A DNA stretch of 64,000 bases from contig NZ_CP019789.1 of assembly GCF_002022685.1 (NCBI RefSeq), forward strand, positions 1,116,001 to 1,180,000. Direction: 5' to 3'. The position numbers were made by a program, and so were the translations under genes. The stretch comes from Bartonella schoenbuchensis R1. Lineage in GTDB: Bacteria > Pseudomonadota > Alphaproteobacteria > Rhizobiales > Rhizobiaceae. Positions 26,753 to 36,679 of the stretch are shown here, one piece after another (the first letter of the stretch is position 1; every line of letters begins with the position of its first letter). The notes under the pieces were generated by a model. The model had not been told where the DNA came from. It ran no database searches and saw only the letters and a program-made list of their open reading frames with translations.

Positions 26753-26813
26753 CTTAATAGAATCAATAAGTACAAATTCCCTTACTTTTACAATAACCTA
26801 TTGATTTTATTAA
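26753..26813. repeat. Imperfect inverted repeat near the prophage border
   Basis: Arms 26753-26770 and 26797-26813 match at about 15 of 17 positions around a 26-base centre. They lie between the integrase stop and the tRNA. They could be part of the attachment arm or a terminator for the integrase transcript. The opposite prophage end is not in the window, so the att core cannot be read. Confidence 0.4.
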
Positions 26814-26820
26814 ATAACTG

Positions 26821-26894
26821 TGGGCCCGGAGGGACTCGAACCCCCAACCAAGCGGTTATGAGCCGCTGGCTCTAACCAATTGAGCTACAGGCCC
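26821..26894 (-). tRNA. tRNA with CAU anticodon (tRNA-Ile2 or elongator tRNA-Met)
   Basis: The 74-base cloverleaf on the minus strand has a 7-bp acceptor stem GGGCCTG/CGGGCCC, a D arm with TAGCTCA, an anticodon loop CTCATAA (anticodon complement at 26858-26860), a T arm GGTTCGAGTCCC and discriminator A. CCA is not encoded. The anticodon stem and flanks (GGCTCATAACC) resemble lysidine-modified isoleucine tRNAs, but an elongator methionine tRNA cannot be excluded by eye. Its 3' end faces the prophage and is the likely attachment site. Confidence 0.93.
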
Positions 26895-27059
26895 TACAGA
26901 CTATTTTTCTCTAAACTAAAATGCTTTACGATACAAGAGACTGCTTGAATTATAATTCACTTTTTTAAGTTTCTCTCGTTTTTATTTTTCAGTACCTTAA
27001 TTCTTTACAATGATTCCCGAAAATGGAAAAGTGAAAATCTATAAATGAACGGAGTGAAA

Positions 27060-27806
27060 ATGAATATGACTCAAATAATTTTCCAGTTAAAAAATGCTAA
27101 CTTAATTAAAGTTTCCATGTTAGCAGCAATAACATTACTAACCACTTCATTCTCTGTACACGCAGAAGAATGTACAATGAAAAATTCAACTATTGTAGTT
27201 ACTGCAACAGGTGAAAGCCAAGCAACACCAGATATGGCAATTATCAATCTATCTATTGTTACTCACGACAAAACCGCTCAAAAAGCATTAGTGGACAATA
27301 ATAAATTTATGAACAATGTTGTAGATTCTTTTAAAAAAAATAACATTCAAGAACACGACTTGCAAACATCAAATTTGTCTATTTATCAGTCTAGCTCAGA
27401 TAAACAGCAAGAACAAAAAAATAGCGAAAACCTCTATGAAGTTTCCAATTCTTTAACAGTGCGTATCCGTGATCTTGCTAACGTTGGTAAAATATTTGAT
27501 CAAGCAATATCTTTTGGCATTAATTCTGTCCATGGTATTACCTTTACCAATGCTGATACAAAACCTTTTTATAAAGAAGCACGTCAAAAAGCCATTGCTG
27601 AAGCTATTGAAAAAGCAGAAACTTTAGCACAAGCAGCTAATTTAAAATTGGGTAAAATCATTGAAATTAATGAAAATAATAATAGCTTTCATCCAACACA
27701 GCGCTTAAGCAGAAGTGCACAATTTGCAAACTATGCGGATACAAATTTTTCAAGCGGTGAATTAAACTATAATGTCAGTGTTACTGTAACATTTTCTATC
27801 GACTAA
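27060..27806 (+). CDS. SIMPL-domain periplasmic protein, BP26/Omp28-like
   Basis: The protein has 248 residues from the ATG at 27060, preceded by CGGAGTG. A signal peptide ends near SFSVHAEE. The SIMPL (DUF541) domain follows: VVTATGESQATPDMAIINLS, a middle VSNSLTVRIRDLANVGKIFD and a C-terminal LNYNVSVTVTFSID. The pattern matches Brucella BP26/Omp28, an immunodominant periplasmic antigen that forms ring oligomers. It is the first chromosomal gene after the prophage. Confidence 0.85.
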   Translation: MNMTQIIFQLKNANLIKVSMLAAITLLTTSFSVHAEECTMKNSTIVVTATGESQATPDMAIINLSIVTHDKTAQKALVDNNKFMNNVVDSFKKNNIQEHDLQTSNLSIYQSSSDKQQEQKNSENLYEVSNSLTVRIRDLANVGKIFDQAISFGINSVHGITFTNADTKPFYKEARQKAIAEAIEKAETLAQAANLKLGKIIEINENNNSFHPTQRLSRSAQFANYADTNFSSGELNYNVSVTVTFSID

Positions 27807-27859
27807 GTAAGATATCGTCGTTAATTCGTACATAATAAAACGATACATAAAAAATTGTA

Positions 27860-28321
27860 TCACCGGCCCTCATATAAAATGCCGGTGATATATTGAAGAT
27901 AAGCCTCGTCAGATGATAATTCATTTTCGTGAACTTCAATCTTCCCGTGTGCAGAAAATTGTGCTTGATGTACTGTTTCGCGATTTCCTGATATAAGTGG
28001 ATGCCACCAATGAAGGTCTTTTCCCTCATTAATTAACCGATAAGCACAATTTTTTGGCAGCCAATGAACTTTTTTCACCGTTGCAGTATCCAATAATATA
28101 CAATCCGGAACTATTGATTTACGATGAGCATAATCTTGACACTGACAAGTTTCCATATCTAAAAGACGGCAAGCAACGCTAGTTGCATAAATATAACCGG
28201 TGTTTTCATCTTCTACTTTATGCAAACAACAAAAGCCACAACCATCACAGAGACTCTCCCACTCAACAATGGACATCTCTTCTAATTTTTTAACTTTCCA
28301 AAAGGGAGCCTCTTTACTCAT
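27860..28321 (-). CDS. YcgN-family cysteine-cluster protein
   Basis: The 153-residue protein equals E. coli YcgN in length. It has the Cys motif CDGCGFCCLHK, then CRLLDMETCQCQDYAHR, PDCILL and PKNCAYRL, and a C-terminal DLHWWHPLISG. The spaced cysteines suggest a metal or iron-sulphur site as in the UPF0260/YkgJ group. The biochemical role is not known. The convergent Omp28-like gene ends 53 bases away. Confidence 0.88.
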   Translation of the reverse strand: MSKEAPFWKVKKLEEMSIVEWESLCDGCGFCCLHKVEDENTGYIYATSVACRLLDMETCQCQDYAHRKSIVPDCILLDTATVKKVHWLPKNCAYRLINEGKDLHWWHPLISGNRETVHQAQFSAHGKIEVHENELSSDEAYLQYITGILYEGR

Positions 28322-28988
28322 AAATCGACTATACTCTTTTTAAAAATAAGAAAATTTACGTAAAATAAGTACAATGTTGTCCCTGTAACACTATACATCT
28401 CTAAGCTAGCTTAATACCATCCATATTCATTCTGCCCCAAAATAATCTTCCCAAAGATTAATTCAACAAAGATAAAAGACATCTCTAGAAAAAATCTCAT
28501 ACAAAAAATACCTTATGAAAATATCTTATCACAAATGAACTTAAATTCAGAAACAATACCTAATTGTAATATCTATCCTACAAACTACAATTACTGACAA
28601 AAATTAAATGAATTTTTTTCTACAAACTATACACTTGTATAAGCCATTTTATAAAAAAGAGATTTTTTGTATTTACCTATGATTTGACACACTTCAACGT
28701 GAAGCATATTCAATAATCATCCCCTCTGGAGTTAACTTCACCTACATGTACAAATAATAATTTTATGACGTTATTTATTTCTTTGCAGATCATCTCCATG
28801 ATTTTACACTGTCTTTTTTTCCACAAAGCGTAGTAATAAATATTTAAGTCATTATATTGCTTGAACAGTGAATTTTCTCCAATTATTCAGCATACCTCTT
28901 TTATCTTTTTTAAAAATTTTTTCCAAAAAATGACTCAGTAAACTTTTCATTACAATAAATGGTACATTTTGAAATATACTGAAAATTA
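28322..28988. other. 667-base AT-rich spacer, no gene seen
   Basis: I see no coding frame, RNA gene or clear terminator here. The rpoD transcript must end in it. Confidence 0.5.
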
Positions 28989-30991
28989 TTAAGAATCAAG
29001 AAAACTGCGTAATTTCCGTGAACGGCTAGGATGCTTTAACTTACGAAGCGCTTTTGCTTCAATCTGACGGATACGCTCACGTGTAACTGAAAACTGCTGA
29101 CCAACTTCTTCCAACGTGTGATCAGTGTTCATCCCAATACCAAAACGCATCCGCAAAACACGTTCTTCACGCGGCGTTAGTGAAGCAAGTACGCGAGTTG
29201 TTGTATCTCGTAAATTAGCTTGAATAGCTGCATCAATCGGCAACAATGCGTTTCTATCCTCAATAAAATCACCTAAATGGGAATCATCCTCATCACCAAC
29301 TGGTGTTTCAAGTGAAATAGGCTCCTTTGCAATTTTAAGCACTTTTCTCACTTTTTCTAATGGCATAGAAAGTTTGCTAGATAATTCTTCCGGTGTAGGT
29401 TCACGCCCAATTTCATGCAAAATCTGACGTGATGTACGAACAATCTTATTAATAGTTTCAATCATATGAACAGGAATACGAATGGTGCGCGCTTGATCAG
29501 CTATCGACCGCGTAATTGCTTGACGAATCCACCATGTTGCATAAGTCGAAAATTTGTATCCACGCCGGTATTCAAATTTATCGACCGCTTTCATCAAGCC
29601 GATATTGCCTTCTTGAATGAGGTCAAGAAACTGTAAACCACGATTAGTGTATCTTTTTGCAATTGAAATCACAAGGCGTAAATTGGCTTCCACCATTTCC
29701 TTTTTAGCGATTGTTGCTTCACGTTCACCTTTTTGTACCTGCGTAACAATCCGACGAAACTCCCCAATTGAGATAGCAGTTTCTTGCGCAAGACTTTGTA
29801 TTTCACTGCGCAAACTCTGTATTACTTTGGCTTCACGAGTTGAAAATTCTTTCCAGCCAGATCCCGGCAAAGTTGCAATATAATTAATCCAATCTGCATC
29901 TAATTCACGACCTTGATATTCTTTTAAAAAATCTTCGTGCCCAACTCCATAGTTGTTAGCAAGTCGCTTCAATTTACCTTCACTATGAACCAACCGTTTA
30001 TTGATATCATAAAGCTGTTCAACCAACGCCTCAATACGATTTTGGTTCAAAGAAAGAGACTTTACTGCTTGAACTAAATCAGCTTTCAATTGAGTGCATT
30101 TCTTTTTTGAGAAGATGAAAGAGCATCCTCTTTACAATCTGCCAAACTGCTTTCAACGTGTTGATCTTGCAGTTTTCTCAGTTTTACATACGTCTCAGCA
30201 ATAAAATCTAAAGTTTCCATAACCTGAGGACACAGCTCATTTTCCATCGCTGCAAGCGATAAGTTAACTTCATCCTCCTCATCATCTTCAACCCCAATGT
30301 CTTCTGCAAGATCGTCTACATCATGCATACTAGAACATGGCATTTCCTCTTTTATTTTTTCTACTTCACTGCGTTCAATAGCAGGAGCTTGCTTGGCTTC
30401 TGGACCAGCATAAGTCATTTCAAGATCAATAATTTCACGAAGAAGGATACGCTTCTCATTTAATTCTTCACGCCATATAATTAAGGCTTGAAATGTTAAA
30501 GGGCTTTCACATAGCCCCGCAATCATCGTTTCACGCCCTGCTTCAATACGCTTGGCAATGGCAATTTCACCCTCACGTGAAAGTAATTCAACTGCTCCCA
30601 TTTCACGCAAATACATACGCACCGGGTCATCAGTCCGATCTGTCGTATCACATTTCGATATTGTTGCAATTGATCGGCTGGTGGCTTCCACTAAATCACC
30701 ACCTTCTATCGTAATTTCTTCCTCATAAGGTTCAGAATCGACTTCATCCTCGTCGTCTACAACATTAATCCCCATTTCAGACAGCATGGCCAATGTATCT
30801 TCAATTTGCTCAGATGTAACTGATTCAGAAGGAAGAACTGCATTCAATTCATCCATTGTCACATAACCATTTTTCTTGGCGAGTTTAATCATCTTTTTGA
30901 TAGCATCATCGGAAAAATCAAGAAGAGGACTGTCCAAACTTACTTGGCCCGTTTCTGCCACGCTATCTTTTTGTTTAGCCTTTGTTGCCAT
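28989..30991 (-). CDS. rpoD: RNA polymerase primary sigma factor RpoD, frameshifted in this sequence
   Basis: Frames 30991-30086 and 30089-28989 form one protein of about 667 residues once one base is added to the A6 run (coding strand) at 30103-30108. The join becomes [20 protein letters not shown]. Sigma-70 regions are in order: region 1.1, region 1.2 ([20 protein letters not shown]), region 2 ([20 protein letters not shown], then [20 protein letters not shown]), region 3, and region 4 ([20 protein letters not shown]). The break lies in the non-conserved linker between 1.2 and 2. Because rpoD is essential and the second half has no ribosome site, this is very likely a sequencing error. dnaG lies upstream on the same strand. 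Confidence 0.93.
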
Positions 30992-31077
30992 ACCATTAAC
31001 TCCACTTGATCACTACTAGATTTCATGTGACCAGCTTTTTGCGTTTTCATTTAGCGCGTCAACAATTTCTCATATGC

Positions 31078-31097
31078 ATTTTATCCTAGGATAAAAT
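31078..31097. promoter_or_regulatory. Perfect 20-bp palindrome upstream of rpoD
   Basis: ATTTTATCCTAGGATAAAAT is a perfect 20-base inverted repeat with no spacer, about 87 bases upstream of the rpoD start. It could be an operator or form a cruciform. It is not followed by a T run, so it is not a terminator. Confidence 0.5.
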
Positions 31098-31140
31098 CCT
31101 CATTCTCAAAGACACACTTTATATACGCTTTTACCCACAT

Positions 31141-31172
31141 AAAAACGCGGGAAAACTACAGAAGTTTCCCCG
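31141..31172 (-). terminator. Terminator between dnaG and rpoD
   Basis: On the minus strand GGGAAACT and AGTTTTCCC form a stem around TCTGT, followed after GCG by five T residues. It should stop most dnaG transcripts and implies a separate rpoD promoter between 30992 and 31140. A second stem (31310-31332) overlaps the dnaG stop. Confidence 0.6.
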
Positions 31173-31330
31173 ACACTTTCAGCCCTTTTGAGATAATCTC
31201 TACACTCCATAGTAAGAATCAATTTCCGCTTTTTTAAAATTCACTCGCCATTCTTCACAAAAATGCCGTCTCTTACAATAGATTTTTTTCACATTAGACT
31301 TTGGTGACTGATTCGCTTAAAAAAAGCGAA

Positions 31331-33268
31331 TCATTTTATCTTATTTGGCTCACTCTCATCTGTTTCTTCATCAAACCAACATCCAAATCCTTCAATCAAA
31401 GCTTCTGTTGCCCGCATTTGCTCCAATTCAGTTTTCGTTTCACGCAGTAGATCAAAAACCTCATTATTAGGATTTTCCATGAGTTGTTCCTCAATATCTT
31501 GTAATCTCTTATGTAGGTGGTGTTCTCGAAGATGCAAGTAGATAGCTTGTTTTAATACAGCACGAGCATCTTCTATGGGAGCTTTAGTAAAAGTAGTACG
31601 CATACCAACGCTTTGCACAAGATTTCTCATACGTTCTAAAATAGCCTTTTGCCCTTTTTCTTCTAAAAGCTCAATCATTACTGCTTTATCATGAATCTGT
31701 TGGCTTCCTAGAATTTCCAGCATCGACTGATGAAAATTTGTTAATTCAGTATTTTTTAATTCTAACTTAGAAAGAACTTCAAAATTCTCATACCAAAGAT
31801 CAGGATAATGAGCTAAAATTAGTAAAATAACTGCCTCACGCAAAGGAATAGAATGCGGCAAATTACGTACCATATTAGAATTTTCTAAGGAAGAAAAAGA
31901 CTGTCCTTTAAATATTTCGTTTTTTTGGTTTTTACCATATCCTGCTGTATTCTTTTTTTGTAAAAAAGAAGGAGAAAAAAAATCAAAAAGTCGTTTCTTT
32001 ATATCTTGAAAATAATAACGACGCACATCTTCATCTTTAATCGTAAAGACCTCTTGTTTAAGTCTTCGTTCCAGTGCTGCTCGTGTTTCTGGTGTTTCAA
32101 AACGTTGCCCATAAGTAGCGCGCCACCATAAAAGCTCAATCAGTGGAATTGATTTTTGCAAAAAAGAATTAAAAAGAGGAGCACCACCAGCACGAATAAT
32201 TTCATCTGGATCTTCACCTTGAGGCAATAAAATAAAATGTACAGATACCCCCACTCTTAAAAGGGGTAACACACGATCAGCTACACGAAAAGCAGCTTTT
32301 AAACCAGCATCATCCCCATCAAAACAAAAAACACAATCAGGTTCTATTTGCCATAAAAGTGCAATTTGTTCCTCTGTTAATGCTGTCCCCAAAGGTGCTA
32401 CCACTTTTTCAAAACCAGCCTTTGTCAAGGCAATTACATCCATATAGCCTTCAACGACAAGAATAGAACGTGCTTTTTTCTCTTCTATGGAATGATTGCT
32501 TTTGCGAGCAGAAGCTGCATTGTAAAGCATGTTTCCCTTATGAAAAAGTACCGTTTCAGGACTATTGAGATATTTCGCTCGCACGTTTTTATCTAATCCG
32601 CGCCCTCCAAAAGCCACTACACGCCCACGTAAATCTTCAATAGGAAATATGATACGATTTCTAAATCGATCGTAGGGAACTGTAACATCCTCACCCGATA
32701 CAAGAAGACCACAATCTTCCATCTGCTTTACCGAAATACCGCGCATACTTAACGCTTCTTTTAAAGCTGTACGCTTTGTTGGAGCAAAACCAATCCGAAA
32801 GCGTTTTATAAGTTCTGGTGTTACACCACGCTCACCAAGATAATAACGCGCCTGTTCTCCCTCTTTATTATGTAAGCTACATTGAAAAAAATCCGTAGCC
32901 ATTCCCATAACATCATAAAGACTGGCTTTTTGCATTTCACGTTCATAACTTTGTGGATCAAGAACAGGTAGTTTCATACCTGCAAGATCAGCCAAACGCT
33001 CTACAGCTTCTAAAAACTGCAATCCATCAAGTTCACAAAGAAAAGTGAAAATATTACCGCTTACACCACAACCAAAACAATAATAACAACCTTTACGATC
33101 ATTACAGTGAAAACTTGGGGTTTTTTCACCATGAAATGGGCAACAAAACCAAAAATCTCCTCGTGCGGGCTTGCTTTTTTGAGGGTCAAATGTCACCCTT
33201 TGGTTAATAACCGTTGAAATTGGTAATCGGCTGCGGATCTCGTCAATGAAATCAGGTGGAAAACGCAT
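31331..33268 (-). CDS. dnaG: DNA primase DnaG
   Basis: The 645-residue protein has an N-terminal CHC2 zinc finger (CPFHGEKTPSFHCNDRKG, then CYYCFGCGVSGN), a primase core, a TOPRIM domain (ILVVEGYMDVIALTKAGF and FCFDGDDAGLKAAF) and a C-terminal helicase-binding region. It makes RNA primers at the replication fork. The dnaG-rpoD order is the classical macromolecular synthesis arrangement. It is intact. Confidence 0.97.
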   Translation of the reverse strand: MRFPPDFIDEIRSRLPISTVINQRVTFDPQKSKPARGDFWFCCPFHGEKTPSFHCNDRKGCYYCFGCGVSGNIFTFLCELDGLQFLEAVERLADLAGMKLPVLDPQSYEREMQKASLYDVMGMATDFFQCSLHNKEGEQARYYLGERGVTPELIKRFRIGFAPTKRTALKEALSMRGISVKQMEDCGLLVSGEDVTVPYDRFRNRIIFPIEDLRGRVVAFGGRGLDKNVRAKYLNSPETVLFHKGNMLYNAASARKSNHSIEEKKARSILVVEGYMDVIALTKAGFEKVVAPLGTALTEEQIALLWQIEPDCVFCFDGDDAGLKAAFRVADRVLPLLRVGVSVHFILLPQGEDPDEIIRAGGAPLFNSFLQKSIPLIELLWWRATYGQRFETPETRAALERRLKQEVFTIKDEDVRRYYFQDIKKRLFDFFSPSFLQKKNTAGYGKNQKNEIFKGQSFSSLENSNMVRNLPHSIPLREAVILLILAHYPDLWYENFEVLSKLELKNTELTNFHQSMLEILGSQQIHDKAVMIELLEEKGQKAILERMRNLVQSVGMRTTFTKAPIEDARAVLKQAIYLHLREHHLHKRLQDIEEQLMENPNNEVFDLLRETKTELEQMRATEALIEGFGCWFDEETDESEPNKIK

Positions 33269-33400
33269 TATATCTCACAGAGTTTTAAATTCTTTTTTGT
33301 ATGTTTAACTACTTTGAAGCATAATTCCAATACTTCTCTTAAATGGTTGATAAATTCCAAGTGATCAACCCCAAATAATTTGAGAAACGGAGATAGAAAA

Positions 33401-34627
33401 GTGACCGAATTTCTTGCTCAATATCCATTGTTAGAGGCTATTTCTTGGCTCATTATCCTTACTCTTATTGCTATTTTAATTAATATTTTAGCACGCAAAC
33501 TGCTTATTCATAAAGCAAAACAGCTTTTTTCTTTTCTTCCCGCAGATACAACTAATGACACTGAGTATACCATTCGGCACATGGCTAATACTGCTTCAGC
33601 CTTTATTTTTTCAATCGGTGTTAATTTTATCCCTACATTGCCCAATCCACTTAGTACCATTATTCGTAATGTTTCCAACGCTTTTATTATTTTTGTTATT
33701 GTCTTAATAATTTCTGCACTTCTCAATATTGTTAATACTCTTTATGAACAACGGCCAACATCGCGGTTAAAACCGATAAAAGGTTATATTCAAATCGCTA
33801 AAATTGCACTTTTTACTGTTGCTACTGTTTTAATATTAGCAAAATTGATTGACCGCTCCCCTCTTATCCTCTTTTCCGGTCTTGGTGCGATGGCAGCTGT
33901 CTTGATTTTGGTATTTCAAGATACGCTTCTTTCCCTCGTTGCAAGTATTCAAATTTCATCTACTGATATGGTGCGTGTTGGTGATTGGATTGAAATCCCC
34001 AATCTCGGTGCAGATGGAGACGTAATTGAAATTGCACTCCACACTGTCAAAGTTCAAAATTTTGATAAAACGATTACCAACGTCCCTATTCGCAAACTTG
34101 TAACCGATCCTTTTAAAAATTGGCGTGGTATGCAAGAATCAGGCGGAAGGCGTATCAAACGATCTCTTTTTATTGACCAATCCAGTATCCGATTCCACAA
34201 AGAAGAAGAACAAGAATACTTGATGCAATTTAATCTATTAGAAAACTATTTTGCAAAAAAATTACCCGAACTCAATGAATGGAATGCTAAATTAGACAAA
34301 AATCGCGATATATCAGCTAATACCCGTCGCTTAACAAACATTGGAACTTTCCGCGCTTATGTTTTATCTTATTTACAAAATCACCCAAATATTACAAATA
34401 ATATGACACTCATGATACGGCAATTATCCCCTACACCAAATGGTTTGCCTTTAGAAATCTATTGTTTTACGAACACCACTATTTGGATAGAGTACGAACA
34501 AATTCAAGCTGATATTTTTGACCATCTTTATTCCATCCTTCCCAGTTTTGGTCTTAAACTTTTTCAAAACCCAAGTGGTTATGATTTTGTTCACGCATTT
34601 GAAACCAAACAAAACCGTAAGTCTTAA
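33401..34627 (+). CDS. MscS-family mechanosensitive channel, YbdG type
   Basis: The protein has 408 residues from the GTG at 33401, with GGAGATAG upstream. The N-terminal half has five or so hydrophobic segments, ending with a pore-type helix (LFSGLGAMAAVLILVFQDT). A beta domain follows (VGDWIEIPNLGADGDVIEIA, TITNVPIRKLVTDPFKNWRG) and a C-terminal soluble domain. Layout and length match YbdG/MscM-type channels, which protect against hypo-osmotic shock. Confidence 0.88.
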   Translation: MTEFLAQYPLLEAISWLIILTLIAILINILARKLLIHKAKQLFSFLPADTTNDTEYTIRHMANTASAFIFSIGVNFIPTLPNPLSTIIRNVSNAFIIFVIVLIISALLNIVNTLYEQRPTSRLKPIKGYIQIAKIALFTVATVLILAKLIDRSPLILFSGLGAMAAVLILVFQDTLLSLVASIQISSTDMVRVGDWIEIPNLGADGDVIEIALHTVKVQNFDKTITNVPIRKLVTDPFKNWRGMQESGGRRIKRSLFIDQSSIRFHKEEEQEYLMQFNLLENYFAKKLPELNEWNAKLDKNRDISANTRRLTNIGTFRAYVLSYLQNHPNITNNMTLMIRQLSPTPNGLPLEIYCFTNTTIWIEYEQIQADIFDHLYSILPSFGLKLFQNPSGYDFVHAFETKQNRKS

Positions 34628-34671
34628 TTATATAAATTCTTTAAATTGAACTATATTCTCAACATAAAAAA

Positions 34672-35575
34672 GGAAAAAAATATCACGAATAGCATTAGTA
34701 ACTCTTCATCTTGCAGGTGCTATTTCTCTACTTTTTTGGATTACACACGCATGGTGTGAACAAGAATTGATATAATAAACACTGCCACAAAAACTTTATA
34801 TTGATAGCGCAATTTTGCCTAATACCGCCATTATCTTTCAACAGATCTTATTTCTGTTTTTTGTTGGTGGCAGTTGTAATTTATTTTTTACATTCATTCC
34901 ATGACAGGAATCATTTTGTTAATCAATTTTGCTAATTATGATCTTACTCATACCCAACTATCGTTGTGATGGTCCTTAGCATTAATTTAGGCTCTTCTTT
35001 CGCAGCTCCAATTTTAATGCACAATGCCTACATTATTTTAATTTTAATATGTTCGCCCTTCTTGAAAAAAACATTATCAAGATAAGTTTAAAAACTAATC
35101 CCTAAACTTATTCATATAAGTACAAATGCAGCCTGACAAAACTCCTGACTTAACTAAACAAACAGCTCTTGATGATAGTGTTTTTAATCGCCCAACTTCA
35201 GCGTTTTCTAATGTCATGTGTGAGAAGTGATCCATATCTGTGATCTTGTTGATTATAATGCTGCAAAAATGGAATTTTATGAAAATCCAGATCACTTCAC
35301 CGTATATGAGCTTAATCAATAAACATTAGTTGTTAAAAGAAATAAAAAAGTCCACAATTCACTCACAACAGTTGAAATAACCCGCTTTCCCCATGCCACT
35401 GTTTTAGCTAATGCGCATATTGCATTTAATGTTTTCATCTCATGCGATACCCATACTGTACATATTTATTAACGCATAAAAGAAATGTAGGCATTGTGCA
35501 TTAAAATTAGAGCTGTGAAAAAAGAGCCTAAATTAATGCCAAGGACCATCATAACGATAGTTGGGTATAAATCAG
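34672..35575 (+). pseudogene. Decayed Na/Pi cotransporter (PhoU-like tail), rearranged
   Basis: Scattered frames match a Na/phosphate cotransporter family protein. ALVTLHLAGAISLL lies near the original start after an AAGGA site. A mid-membrane segment YPTIVVMVLSINLGSSFAAP is at about 34950-35015. PhoU-like remnants such as LDDSVFNRPTSAFSNVM and EFYENPD are at about 35170-35300. Many stops and frame breaks occur and no frame is intact. A further fragment (ATVLANAHIAFN) near 35400 and an inverted copy of the mid-membrane segment at 35484-35567 show rearrangement. Unlike the one-base breaks elsewhere, this is real decay. Confidence 0.75.
34951..35567. repeat. Inverted 84-bp duplication inside the decayed transporter
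   Basis: The segment 34951-35034 recurs as its reverse complement at 35484-35567, with five mismatches in 84 bases. Both copies encode the same transporter fragment (YPTIV...VL.INLGS), so part of the gene was duplicated and inverted. Confidence 0.85.
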
Positions 35576-35849
35576 CTCCGTAATTTAGAAAAAAATGAGC
35601 TTAAATTAAATACTTACATGAAATTAATATCCAAAATATAGAAACATCCTGTCTGTATCTTGATAGTGTTCATCATCTAAAAACAAATTAATTCTCTTCT
35701 CTCTTCCATGGTCTATCCCATTTTAAAAGAATAGAAACTACCCCAAAGTTTTTGCCTCCATAACCTTTCTAAACAATAAGTAAGACTTGACCTTTAAAAA
35801 GCTTACCCTACCTAGAATTTACAGTTTAATTCAGGCAAAGGAGAGCGTA

Positions 35850-36100
35850 ATGGAAGATGCAAATATCGGCTGGATTGCAGCTATTATTATTGGTGGTTTT
35901 GCAGGTTGGGCTGCACAATATTTTATGAACAGTCGAACAGGAATATTTTTAAACATTATTCTAGGAATTATTGGAGCGTCATTGGCTAGCTTTCTTTTGG
36001 CCTTTTTGGTGTTACTTTTGTTGGTGTGTTTGGTTACCTTATTTCAGGTTTTATCGGCGCCTGCATTCTTATATGGGTCGGTCGAAAAATCCGGCCATAA
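35850..36100 (+). CDS. GlsB/YeaQ/YmgE-family membrane protein, frameshifted
   Basis: The start ATG at 35850 follows AAAGGAGAG. The frame begins GWIAAIIIGGFAGWAAQYFM, but after ASFLLAF it becomes non-typical. Adding one base to the T5 run at 36003-36007 gives FFGVTFVGVFGYLISGFIGA and ends in CILIWVGRKIRP at 36100, for 83 residues. That is the family's normal length and C-terminus. These small three-helix proteins are stress-linked (transglycosylase-associated family); their exact role is unclear. Confidence 0.82.
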
Positions 36101-36114
36101 AATGTTTATTTTCA

Positions 36115-36138
36115 AAGGCACCTTCTGGTGCCTTTTTA
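36115..36138 (+). terminator. Intrinsic terminator after the GlsB-type gene
   Basis: A GGCACC/GGTGCC stem with TTCT loop is followed by TTTTT, directly after the gene's restored stop at 36100. The position supports the restored frame, since the unrestored frame would run through the terminator. Confidence 0.85.
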
Positions 36139-36679
36139 AGTCACCTTAAAATTCTACCTTAGTTTTGAAATTATAATCTACCAGCTCAATATAGCAAGTA
36201 ACCATTCAGCACAGCGATCACCCTACTAGAATTAATCCCGATTTATCAACGACCAAAACCTTAAAAGCATAATCAATGATAAAATCTTGATGTGAAGACG
36301 AAAAAATATTTTTCAACACACTAGCTAATATTCTCTAAAAACTTTTTCTATATAGCAAATTGCTTAAATAATAACTGTGTCCAGTATGAAATAATTACTG
36401 TAATTCACATTTATACCATTAGCATTTCCTGCATAAAATAATGTAAAATAGTAAAATATCGATAATCAAAATTCTTAAACTAAAATAAAATGCGCTAATC
36501 ATACTAATAAATTTTGTTTATCGCCAAAATCCTAAAACTATAGTCATAAAGCCAATAATCCATTTTTATGCCCTACCCTTATCAACTTGCTGCTTTTGTA
36601 TTTCTACATTATAATTAGGAAGCTTTATAATAGGTATTTTAACAACCTGTATCATCTAGAACAACATGCAGTTTGAATC
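36139..36679. other. 540-base spacer, no gene seen
   Basis: AT-rich sequence with many stops in all frames. No RNA gene or repeat was recognised. It may contain the ubiC promoter. Confidence 0.45.

Larger units (their letters stand above)
1..26820. mobile_element. Prophage (one end; extends past the left edge)
   Basis: The block holds phage head, tail, replication, immunity and recombination genes and ends at an integrase directly beside the 3' end of a tRNA gene. That is the classic arrangement of a tyrosine-integrase prophage. Late genes run leftward. The immunity switch sits near 22.0-22.6 kb, and the antirepressor, Red recombination and integrase genes run rightward. The head-tail set (about 680-residue P22-type portal, scaffold, N4-gp56-type capsid, beta-propeller tail protein, S74 fibre) suggests a short-tailed podovirus. 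The far attachment site lies outside the window, so the right border is approximate and total length is unknown. Several structural genes carry one-base frameshifts. Frameshifts of the same kind in core genes suggest these may be assembly errors, so I cannot say whether the prophage is defective. Confidence 0.92.
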
